The position numbers were made by a program, and so were the translations under genes. Shown here piece by piece: positions 1 to 6,812 of a stretch of DNA of 64,000 bases; the stretch's first letter is position 1, and each line of letters starts with the position of its first letter. Source of the DNA: Planctomycetota bacterium (lineage in GTDB: Bacteria; Planctomycetota; Phycisphaerae; Phycisphaerales; UBA1924); the NCBI GenBank assembly GCA_039819165.1, contig JBCBSM010000002.1, positions 1 through 64,000 of the forward strand, read 5' to 3'. The notes below the pieces were generated by a model. The model saw only the letters and a list, made by a program, of their open reading frames with translations, searched no databases and was not told the DNA's origin.

Positions 1-132
1 GAAAAACGGGATGCCCAGGGGCGGACAGACCTCGGCCGCCACGCTGGGCTGCCACACGCTGTGATTGACGTGCAGGACCTCGGGCCCCGCCTGCCGCAGC
101 GCCGCCGCCCGCGCCGCCGCCCACGCCGCCGC
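1..132 (-). pseudogene. Glycosyltransferase (GT4-like) fragment, cut by window edge
   Basis: Minus-strand frame open from the left edge up to an in-frame TAG at 133-135. The 44 visible residues include LHVNHSVWQPSVAAE and PPLGIPFF, which resembles the N-terminal HxNH...A..LGIP segment of GT4-type glycosyltransferases. Upstream of this the frame runs into the GCC-rich Ala repeat of the plus-strand gene and is closed, so the N-terminus of the enzyme is missing here. The neighbours to the right are also glycosyltransferases, which fits an envelope polysaccharide locus. Family assignment is inferred from a short stretch only. Confidence 0.35.
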
Positions 133-601
133 CTACGACGCCGCCTACGACGCCTACGCCGACGCCGCCGCCTACGCCGCCGACGCCGCCGCCCGCGCCG
201 CCGCCGCCGCCGCCGCCGACGCCTACGCCGCCTACGCCGCCGCCCACGCCGCCGCCTACGCCGCCGCCGCCGCGGATTACGAGCTACTGCTGGCCGCGAC
301 CGAGGCCGAGGCGTGGACCCACGGCACGCCGGTGCCGCCGGCGTTCTTCGGCCCGCTGTGGCCCGAGGGCGAGCCGGAGGGGTGGCCGGAGGAGGCGAAG
401 GAGGAGCGGGTTGGCGACAAGGCGCTGGATGTCACGATCGAGATTCCTGATGGCGTGAGCGACGCGGAACTGCTCGAACTCGTCGAGCAACTCGGCGGCG
501 ACATGGAGCGGTTCTACCGAGCCAATGGCGGACGGGGACTCGTCATCGGCCCGGTCGAGATCGACTCAACGGTCGATTCTCGCGTGGTGGTGCCGTCGTG
601 A
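65..601 (+). CDS. Ala/Tyr/Asp-repeat protein, hypothetical, probably 5'-truncated
   Basis: 178 residues. Residues 13-70 are a low-complexity tract built from AAY, AAD and AAR units. Then comes a normal-looking part with TPVPPAFFGPLWP and a C-terminal domain (LDVTIEIPDGVSDAELLELV). The only in-frame start after the stop at 62-64 is a poor TTG at 65, so the reading frame may be the 3' part of a longer gene. The tract overlaps the minus-strand glycosyltransferase fragment. The stop overlaps the next gene's GTG (GTGA), implying translational coupling. Ala-Tyr repeats of this type are known from planctomycete and actinobacterial hypothetical proteins; no function can be given. Confidence 0.55.
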   Translation: MTCRTSGPACRSAAARAAAHAAAYDAAYDAYADAAAYAADAAARAAAAAAADAYAAYAAAHAAAYAAAAADYELLLAATEAEAWTHGTPVPPAFFGPLWPEGEPEGWPEEAKEERVGDKALDVTIEIPDGVSDAELLELVEQLGGDMERFYRANGGRGLVIGPVEIDSTVDSRVVVPS

Positions 602-1002
602 CCCGGCGGGCGACCATCCGCGTGACCGCGAAGAACGCCGATGATGCGGCGCGGCTGATTGGTCAGCTAGGGCATGTCATCGAGAATCGCAACATCCATG
701 TCGCGCTGAGCGGGGACAGCTCGGACGCAGACAATACCGCCCAGCCCCGCCAGCGCACGTCACGCGATGAGCAACTGGAGCGCCAGGTTCGCGAGGCGGC
801 GGGCCGCGGTGTTGCCAAGGTCGCCGAAGAGATCGAGGCGAAGCCAGCGCCAGAAATGCTCGATCCCGAGCAGCGCGCCAAGGACATCGTCGAGGCGCGT
901 CGCAGCCTGTTGGGGCGAATCGGGTCGTGGATCAAGACGGGCTATGGGTTCACTGTTCGCAAGGTGGCCGCCGGCTTCGCCGACTCCACGCTCAACAAGT
1001 GA
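598..1002 (+). CDS. Hypothetical protein coupled to the Ala-repeat gene
   Basis: 134 residues starting at GTG 598, which overlaps the upstream stop by 4 bases. The N-terminus (residues 1-40) reads like a small alpha/beta domain (ATIRVTAKNADDAARLIGQL). The middle is charged and probably helical (residues 60-110). The C-terminus is basic and amphipathic (GRIGSWIKTGYGFTVRKVAAGF). No signal peptide or family motif is recognised. Its last 61 bases overlap tail-to-tail with the GT87 gene on the other strand. The start of the preceding protein's C-terminal domain (LDVTIEIPDGVSDAELL) is similar in style to this protein's N-terminus, so the pair may be distantly related or act together; this is inference. 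Confidence 0.65.
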   Translation: MTRRATIRVTAKNADDAARLIGQLGHVIENRNIHVALSGDSSDADNTAQPRQRTSRDEQLERQVREAAGRGVAKVAEEIEAKPAPEMLDPEQRAKDIVEARRSLLGRIGSWIKTGYGFTVRKVAAGFADSTLNK

Positions 1003-2294
1003 CGCACCCCACCCCACAGCACCAGCCCATACATCCCCAGCACCAGCCACGTCGCGCCGCCCACGAACCGCCAGGCGTGGACGGCGTCCTCGAACTGCCG
1101 GCCGCCCGGCGGCAGCATCAGCCCCGTGACCGCGAGCGTCAGCCCCAGCACGATGGGCCAGCGGGGGGTGCTCGCGCCATCGCGTTGCGGCAATAGCAGC
1201 ACGGCCGCGGGCAGCATCGCGACCGCCAGCTGCGTGGCGTGGTTGGTCGTGGTCTGCGGGCTGAAGGCCAGCGCGACCACGACCACGCCCGCCCACTCCA
1301 GCGGCCGCAGCGCACGCGGGTGGCCCGCCGGCCGCCACAACGCCAGCCCCCGGCGTCGATAGATCGCCCACGCAATCCCCACGCACCCCGCCGCCACGAA
1401 CGCGGTGGCCAGCAGCGCCGCCCCGGTCGGCAGGCCGAGCGTCGCGGCGATGCGCATCATCGCGCTCGGCACCGAGACGCTGTTGATCCACGCCAGCTCG
1501 TGGATGGGCGCGCCCTGGTCTCGGGGCACGTCCGCACCCAGCAGCCGCGCAACGCCCCCCAGCGCCACGCCCCAGTACCCCAGGTTGCGATCCCAGCCGT
1601 AGACCAACGCGGGCGCGAGCGCGAGCATCGCCAGCCCGCCCGCGAAGCCCGCGAGCGCCGCCCAGCAGCGACGGACCACGAAGTACAGCGCAAAGGCCGC
1701 CGCCGTGTACTTGATCGTCGCCGCCCCGGCCAGCAGCACGCCGGCGAGCACGGGCGCCCGCCGCATCGCCGCCAGCGCAAAGGCGAAGAGCGACAGCACC
1801 AGCACGTCGGTGCCCAGGTAGGCCAGCGACTTCTTGAGCTTGTCGGCCAGCAGCACGACCGGCAGCGCGGCGACGAACAGCGTCGGCGTGATTCCCGCCG
1901 GGCGATCCAGATCGAGCAGGCACGCCCGCGCCGCCAGCAGCAGGCTGGTGACGAGCGCGAGCGAGTTCGCCGCGAGCCACAGCGCGGCGGCCGTCCCGGC
2001 AGAGAGCATCGCCAGCAGCGCGAAGCCCGCGGCGGCCGTGGGCGGGTAGATGTAGCCCGCGCCGTCGGGCAGGTAGGGCGGCACGGGCAGGTCGGGCGTG
2101 GGCGGGTAGATCGTCTCGCCCAGCCGCGTCGCCAGGCCCGCGTTGTAGAAGTGCGCGAAGTCGCTGTACTCGTGCTTCGCGAGGTCCGAGGCCGACCCGG
2201 CGATCGCCCAGGCCAGCACCGCGGCGGCGGCGATGATCACGGCGACCGACGCCGCGCGCACCGCGCGGTAGCGCCACCCGCGTGCGCGCGTCAC
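942..2294 (-). CDS. GT87/DUF2029-type polyprenol-phosphate mannosyltransferase-like membrane protein
   Basis: 450 residues with about ten hydrophobic membrane segments, the first at residues 12-33. After the first segment comes an acidic periplasmic loop (EYSDFAHFYNAG) followed by YPPTPDLPVPPYLP. This matches the DUF2029/GT87 architecture, whose members transfer sugars from polyprenyl-phosphate donors outside the membrane. GTG start at 2294 overlaps the stop of the GT2 gene (GTGA), so the two are co-translated: the GT2 enzyme could make the polyprenyl-phosphate sugar used here. The C-terminus overlaps the convergent gene by 61 bp. Confidence 0.82.
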   Translation of the reverse strand: MTRARGWRYRAVRAASVAVIIAAAAVLAWAIAGSASDLAKHEYSDFAHFYNAGLATRLGETIYPPTPDLPVPPYLPDGAGYIYPPTAAAGFALLAMLSAGTAAALWLAANSLALVTSLLLAARACLLDLDRPAGITPTLFVAALPVVLLADKLKKSLAYLGTDVLVLSLFAFALAAMRRAPVLAGVLLAGAATIKYTAAAFALYFVVRRCWAALAGFAGGLAMLALAPALVYGWDRNLGYWGVALGGVARLLGADVPRDQGAPIHELAWINSVSVPSAMMRIAATLGLPTGAALLATAFVAAGCVGIAWAIYRRRGLALWRPAGHPRALRPLEWAGVVVVALAFSPQTTTNHATQLAVAMLPAAVLLLPQRDGASTPRWPIVLGLTLAVTGLMLPPGGRQFEDAVHAWRFVGGATWLVLGMYGLVLWGGVRHLLSVESAKPAATLRTVNP

Positions 2295-3214
2295 GCGCCG
2301 ATCCGCGTCGGCTCGCCCGCGGGCTTGGCCTCCAGCTCGGAGCGGGCCTCATCGGGCGCGGCGACGTCCAGCGTGCGCAGCCGCGTGGCGATCCGCCGTG
2401 CCTCGCGGAGCATCTTGAGCCCATCGCGGACCGGGCTGATGCTGCTGCCGTCGACGTGCCGCCAGGTGACGCCGATCTCCGCGACGCCCAGCCCGGCGCG
2501 CCGGCATAGCGCGATGTGCTCAATGTCGAAGGCGTAGCGATCTTCCTGGGCGTGCTCGAGCACCAGCCGGGCGGCGCGGGCCGAGTACAGCTTGAAGCCG
2601 CACTGCGTGTCGCGGGCCAGCCGCAGCCCCATGCACCCGAGCGCCGCACGGAAGGCGAGCCCCGTCAGCTTGCGGCTGGCGACGGCCCGCACGTCGGCGT
2701 CGGGCGTGGCGCGGGAGGCGATGACGAAGTCGGCCGTCGCGGCGGGCGCAATGCCGCGAGCGTGGGGCAGCAGCCAGCGGATCTCCCGCAGCCGCGCAGC
2801 GTTGTCGGCGTCCATCATCAGCGCCCAGTCCGCGCCGGTCTCGATCGCGGCGGCCAGCCCGGTGCGGACGGCCGCCCCCTTGCCGCGATTGCGCTCGTGC
2901 GGCAGCACCCGTGTCTGCACCCAGTCGGCGGCATCCGCCGCGGGCCCGGCGTCGTGGATGGCCCGCCGGGCAACCTCGGACGTGCCGTCCGTCGAGCCGT
3001 CGTCGACGAGCACGAGCTGCGCCGGCAGCGACCAGCCGTGCAGCGTCGCCAGCACGTCGGCCACGGTCGGCGCGATGCGGGCCGCCTCCTGGTACATCGG
3101 GATGACGATCGCCAGCCGATCGGGCCGGTGGGGCAGCGGCGGCAGCGTTTCGGCCGCGCGGGGAGCGTCGGTGGTGCCCGTGGTGCTCTTGGGAACAGTA
3201 ATGCCCTTCGGCAT
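2291..3214 (-). CDS. GT2 glycosyltransferase, dolichyl/polyprenyl-phosphate glucosyltransferase-like
   Basis: 307 residues. The GT-A fold shows IVIPMYQEAARI (residues 37-48), the nucleotide-binding DDGSTDGT (71-78) and a metal-binding DAD (135-137). Then come RNRGKGAAVRTGL and DTQCGFKLYSARAA, both hallmarks of the DPM1/ALG5-like group that transfers a sugar from a nucleotide donor to polyprenyl phosphate on the cytoplasmic face. There are no C-terminal membrane helices, as in ALG5-like soluble forms. It precedes and overlaps the GT87 gene, which would be the matching polyprenyl-phosphate-sugar user. The exact sugar is unknown. Confidence 0.88.
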   Translation of the reverse strand: MPKGITVPKSTTGTTDAPRAAETLPPLPHRPDRLAIVIPMYQEAARIAPTVADVLATLHGWSLPAQLVLVDDGSTDGTSEVARRAIHDAGPAADAADWVQTRVLPHERNRGKGAAVRTGLAAAIETGADWALMMDADNAARLREIRWLLPHARGIAPAATADFVIASRATPDADVRAVASRKLTGLAFRAALGCMGLRLARDTQCGFKLYSARAARLVLEHAQEDRYAFDIEHIALCRRAGLGVAEIGVTWRHVDGSSISPVRDGLKMLREARRIATRLRTLDVAAPDEARSELEAKPAGEPTRIGA

Positions 3215-3232
3215 CCGTCAGGGTAGCAGCCC

Positions 3233-4111
3233 CTAGCCGATTCGACGCAGCACCGCAAGCCCCATATCCACCGGCGCCAGCGGCAGCTCGACCCGCTCGT
3301 ACAGCCCGACGGCGAGCGCGTCGAGCCAGTCGAGCACCGCACGCGGGCCGTCGCAGCCCGCGGCCTGGGGATTCGTGTCGTGCAGGATCGCGTAGCCGCC
3401 GGGCGCCAGCACCGGCTCGACGGCCCACAGGTCGTGCCAGCAGCCGCGGACGGTGTGGTCGGCGTCGATGACCGCCAGCTGCACGCCGCCCGAGTCCCGC
3501 AACTCGGCGTGCAGCGCCTTGGCCGCGTGGCTGGTGTGCCCCTCGACCAGCCGCACGCGAGTGCCCACGCCTGCACGCTCCAGCCGCGTCCGCACCGCGT
3601 CCAGCCGATCGCCACCGGGCTCGGGGCCGATGGGCGTGAAGTCGTCGATGCCGACGTGCCGCGCGTCGTTCCCCAGGGCGCTGGCGATCCAGATCGTCGA
3701 CACGCCGAAGCCCACGCCCAGTTCGAAGACGGTGGCGGGCCGGATGTTCGCCGCCAGCGCGTGCAGCAGCAGGCCGGCCTCGGGCGCAACGGAGGTCGGA
3801 TAGGTCCCGGGCGCGGCGTACAGGTCGTCGAGCTCGGCCAGCCACGGCGTCGCGCGGCTCGCGAGCAGCGGCGTGCGGGGCCAGCGGTTGGCGTCGGGAT
3901 CCAGCCGCTCGCCGGTGTGCAGCGCCGTCGCGTCGCGCGGCAGGGCGACCTTGTGCATGGGCCGCTCGGGCAGCTCGAAGCGGCTGATGGTCGCGCCGCC
4001 GGCGTCCTCGGCCTCCTCGTGCAGGAAGGGCACCCGCCACCACTCCAGCTGCCAGGGCGGAACGCGGGCCTCGGTGCCGAGATCGGGCTGTCGCCGCACG
4101 GGCTGGGCCAT
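3233..4111 (-). CDS. Class I SAM-dependent methyltransferase (Methyltransf_24-like)
   Basis: 292 residues. Motif I is VFELGVGFGVST (128-139). An acidic motif II-like stretch (VGIDDF) and VIDADHTVRGCWHDL follow, the latter typical of the Methyltransf_24/cephalosporin-hydroxylase-like group that modifies sugars and small molecules. Then come LAPGGYAILHDTN and a C-terminal strand. The first ~100 residues have no recognised domain. The gene starts 3 bp after the kinase stop and sits inside the polysaccharide block, so a sugar or lipid substrate is likely but not proven. Confidence 0.8.
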   Translation of the reverse strand: MAQPVRRQPDLGTEARVPPWQLEWWRVPFLHEEAEDAGGATISRFELPERPMHKVALPRDATALHTGERLDPDANRWPRTPLLASRATPWLAELDDLYAAPGTYPTSVAPEAGLLLHALAANIRPATVFELGVGFGVSTIWIASALGNDARHVGIDDFTPIGPEPGGDRLDAVRTRLERAGVGTRVRLVEGHTSHAAKALHAELRDSGGVQLAVIDADHTVRGCWHDLWAVEPVLAPGGYAILHDTNPQAAGCDGPRAVLDWLDALAVGLYERVELPLAPVDMGLAVLRRIG

Positions 4112-4114
4112 GGG

Positions 4115-5050
4115 CTATTGAAGGTCGGGCTCGGCCAGCGGGTCGACGCGGGGCGTCGGGTCGCCGTGCACGCGGATCCGCTCGGCGATGCGGTGCCAGC
4201 CGGCGATCGCCCGCTCGGGAATAGAGGCCAGCAGCTCGTGCTCGGCCTTGAGGTCCAGCCGCAGCGCCGCCTCCACGGGCACGCCCGCGTAGCGGCGGGC
4301 GGCGTAGGCCGCCATGGTGGCGCGCAGGGTGCGCGCGATGTGCGGCCGCCGGGGCGTCATGCACAGACCCATGGGCTCGAGGATCAGCGACGCCTGCATC
4401 CGCATGCTGCGGTAGGCCCGCTTGCGGACCAGCCGCCGCACGCCCTGGCAATCGACGACCGTCAGCGAGGGCCATGCGTCGTCTGCGATGTCGCGGGCGG
4501 GGTCGCCCGGAGCATCGTCGTCCCACCGCACGATCAGGTTGCTGGGCTTGCTGTCGCGGTTGTAGAGGTCGCCCGCCAGGATGCACCCCACGTGCAGGCC
4601 GACCGCACGGGCCAGCCGCCGCTGCCGGCGGAATGCCAGCTCGCCCGCGTGCGCCAGGCGGGCGTAGTGCAGCAGGGTCTCGCCGGGCTCGAAGGCCGAG
4701 ATCAGGCACTGCCGCGGCGGCGTCCCGGGCGAGGGCCGCTCGGCCAGCAGGGCGAGCATCCGGGCGCACGGGATGCCCTCGGCCGCCAGCAGGGCGGCGC
4801 CGGCCCAGTTGCGATCTGCCGGAGAGAGCCCCAGCCGGGCCTTGATCGCCCGGGCCCGCACGCCGAGGTGGCCGAACTTGAGCACAACGGCCCGGTTCCG
4901 CAGCGTGGCGGCCAGGACGCGGGTGTCGCCGTCGACCTTGAGGGCACGGGCGGCGTCCCGCCAGGGCTCGGCCTCCAGCGCGCGGGCCCACGCCGGGCCG
5001 TCCTCGCCCGCCGCCGCCCGCGTCGCCCGCCATGCGCCCCCGTCCGCCAT
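4115..5050 (-). CDS. WaaP/Kdo-kinase-like lipopolysaccharide kinase family protein
   Basis: 311 residues from ATG 5050. Longer in-frame starts would run into the divergent GT2 gene. Kinase-like features are VVLKFGHLG (possible ATP-site Lys), the catalytic loop DLYNRDSKPSNLIV with Asp, Lys and Asn in place, and VVDCQG in the position of DFG. This loop pattern is that of the WaaP/BUD32-like family that phosphorylates heptose or Kdo in the LPS core. The surrounding glycosyltransferases support an LPS-core-type role. The next gene starts after 3 bp. The DFG-to-DCQG change is typical of this family rather than a sign of inactivity. Confidence 0.75.
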   Translation of the reverse strand: MADGGAWRATRAAAGEDGPAWARALEAEPWRDAARALKVDGDTRVLAATLRNRAVVLKFGHLGVRARAIKARLGLSPADRNWAGAALLAAEGIPCARMLALLAERPSPGTPPRQCLISAFEPGETLLHYARLAHAGELAFRRQRRLARAVGLHVGCILAGDLYNRDSKPSNLIVRWDDDAPGDPARDIADDAWPSLTVVDCQGVRRLVRKRAYRSMRMQASLILEPMGLCMTPRRPHIARTLRATMAAYAARRYAGVPVEAALRLDLKAEHELLASIPERAIAGWHRIAERIRVHGDPTPRVDPLAEPDLQ

Positions 5051-5107
5051 CGGAAACGAGCATATCGGCTTGATGTCCCGCCCCGGGCGCGCTTTGCTGG
5101 GGACGGC

Positions 5108-5929
5108 ATGACCCCGCAGCCCCAGCCGCTCTCGGTGTGCATCGTGTGCAAGAACAACGCCGGCACCATCGGCCGCACCCTCGAGAGCGTCCGGGGACTG
5201 GGCAAGGAGATCGTCGCGATCGACTCGGGGTCTACCGACGGCACGCTCGAGATCCTCGCCGACCACGGCTGCCGCGTCGTCGAGACCGAGTGGCTGGGCT
5301 ACGTCAGAACCAAGCAGTTCGGCCTAGAGCGCTGCGCCCAGCCCTGGGTGCTGTCGCTGGATAGCGACGAGTCGCTCGAGCCCGAGCTGCGACGGTCCAT
5401 CGAGGCCCTCGACCTCGTGCACGAGGAGGGCCCCACGGGGTACCGCGTCAACCGCAAGGTCTGGTACCGGGGCCGCTTCTTCGAGCACGCGTGGCAGCCC
5501 GAGTGGCGGCTGCGGCTGGTCCGGCGGGAGCGGTACCGCTGGCAGGGGCTCGATCCGCACGACGAGCTGCGGCCCGTTGATCCCGGCCAGACCCGAGAAG
5601 CCGATCTCGCGGGGGACCTGCGGCACGCGAGCTTCGCGAGCTTCGCCGAGCTGATGCGCAAGCACGCGGGGCACGCCGAGCTGACCGCCCGCAGCCTGCA
5701 CGCCGCGGGCAAGCGGGCGTCGCCGCTGAAGCTGGCATTGTCGCCGGCATCGGCCTTCGTGCGGGAGGTGATCGTCCGCCGCGGCTTCCTGGATGGCCGC
5801 CGGGGCTGGGCGGCCGCGGGCGCGATGGCGGCCTACACCTTCATGAAGTACGTGTGCCTGCTCGAATTGCAGGATGCCGACGCCGAGACCCCTCAGGCGA
5901 CCCCCGAGCCCTCCCCGGAGCATCCGTGA
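5108..5929 (+). CDS. GT2 glycosyltransferase, WaaE/KdtX-like (LPS core beta-glycosyltransferase)
   Basis: 273 residues from ATG 5108, divergent from the kinase gene with 57 bp between starts. The N-terminus has VCIVCKNNAGTIGRTLESV, then AIDSGSTDGT and the DxD-like LSLDSDE. This pattern matches the beta-1,4-glucosyltransferase group that decorates lipooligosaccharide inner core (WaaE/KdtX). The C-terminal half has W-Y-R-G-R-F and EWRLRLVRR, also typical, and a hydrophobic helix near residues 232-250. A divergent LPS-kinase/GT2 arrangement supports a shared core-biosynthesis role. The donor sugar is unknown. Confidence 0.85.
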   Translation: MTPQPQPLSVCIVCKNNAGTIGRTLESVRGLGKEIVAIDSGSTDGTLEILADHGCRVVETEWLGYVRTKQFGLERCAQPWVLSLDSDESLEPELRRSIEALDLVHEEGPTGYRVNRKVWYRGRFFEHAWQPEWRLRLVRRERYRWQGLDPHDELRPVDPGQTREADLAGDLRHASFASFAELMRKHAGHAELTARSLHAAGKRASPLKLALSPASAFVREVIVRRGFLDGRRGWAAAGAMAAYTFMKYVCLLELQDADAETPQATPEPSPEHP

Positions 5930-6711
5930 CCGCCACCGCCGACACGATCGATCTCGCCGGCGTCAACAAGACGCTGGCCTTCGAGGACGCCCGCGACCCC
6001 CGCATCGCGCCCACCGTGGCCGACATGAAGCGGTGGGCCCGCGGCTGGCGTCTCAAGGGCGAGCCGCTGGGAGTGAACGGGTACGTCAAGAAGCGGTGGT
6101 ACGTCCGCCGCCACAAGATGTGGGAGTACAGCCGCGGGCTCGCGCTCACCGCGGCCAGCGGGCCGACGCGGTCGCCCGGCGGGCCGCTGCACGTGCTCGA
6201 CGTTGGTGGCGCGATGACGCTGCCGATCCTCTACCTGGCCTCGCTGGGCGATCGCGTGGTGTGCCTGGACATCGATCCGACGATGACCGAGCAGTCCAAC
6301 GCCGCGGCGGCGCGCCAGGGGCTGGATCTGCATGCCCGCATGGACAACCTGGGCGAGGTCGATCCGAGCGCGGCCGACTTGGGCGCCCCTGAGTCGGGCT
6401 TCGACCGGGTGTACTGCTTCAGCGTGATCGAGCACATCCTGCCGCCGCAGCAGGAGCGGGTCGCCAGCCGCATGGGCCGGCTGGTGCGCCCGGGCGGGAT
6501 GCTGTGCGTGACCTTCGACTTCGGCGAGGACGGGCCGATGGAGGCCCCGATGCGCACGATGGAGGACGCGCACCGGCTGGCGGACCTGATCGGGCTCCCC
6601 CTCGTGGGCGGCCCGTTCTCGGATACCGGCGAGCGGTTCGCGCTCAACCGCAAGCACCCCGCGGCGCGGTACACCTTCGGCTCGATGTTCTTCCGCCGCC
6701 CGGCGGACTAG
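5926..6711 (+). CDS. Class I SAM-dependent methyltransferase
   Basis: 261 residues from GTG 5926, which overlaps the stop of the GT2 gene (GTGA). Residues before this in the same frame have no support. Motif I is VLDVGGAMTLPILYLASLG (a GGAM variant of GxGxG), followed by VVCLDIDP (acidic end of beta-2), YCFSVIEHILPPQQE and VRPGGMLCVTFDF. The SVIEH motif is common in methyltransferases that act on glycans or lipids. Coupling to the glycosyltransferase suggests modification of the same polymer. Confidence 0.78.
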   Translation: MTATADTIDLAGVNKTLAFEDARDPRIAPTVADMKRWARGWRLKGEPLGVNGYVKKRWYVRRHKMWEYSRGLALTAASGPTRSPGGPLHVLDVGGAMTLPILYLASLGDRVVCLDIDPTMTEQSNAAAARQGLDLHARMDNLGEVDPSAADLGAPESGFDRVYCFSVIEHILPPQQERVASRMGRLVRPGGMLCVTFDFGEDGPMEAPMRTMEDAHRLADLIGLPLVGGPFSDTGERFALNRKHPAARYTFGSMFFRRPAD

Positions 6712-6812
6712 GGCCGCGGGGGTTCTCGAATGGCCCCCGATGGTTGCGTGGGGTCGTGCTACGATGGTCGTTCCGCGATTGCGGCGGGCGCTCGCCCCCC
6801 ATGAGGACATCC

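Noticed and set aside
120-280. Possible CRISPR-like repeat at the left edge
   Set aside because: The repeats are 9-15 bp GCC-type codon repeats with no unique spacers; they encode an Ala/Tyr/Asp tract.
2520-5063. Long minus-strand open frame across the glycosyltransferase block
   Set aside because: It is in another frame than three recognised genes on the same strand and shows only Arg/Ala-rich composition.
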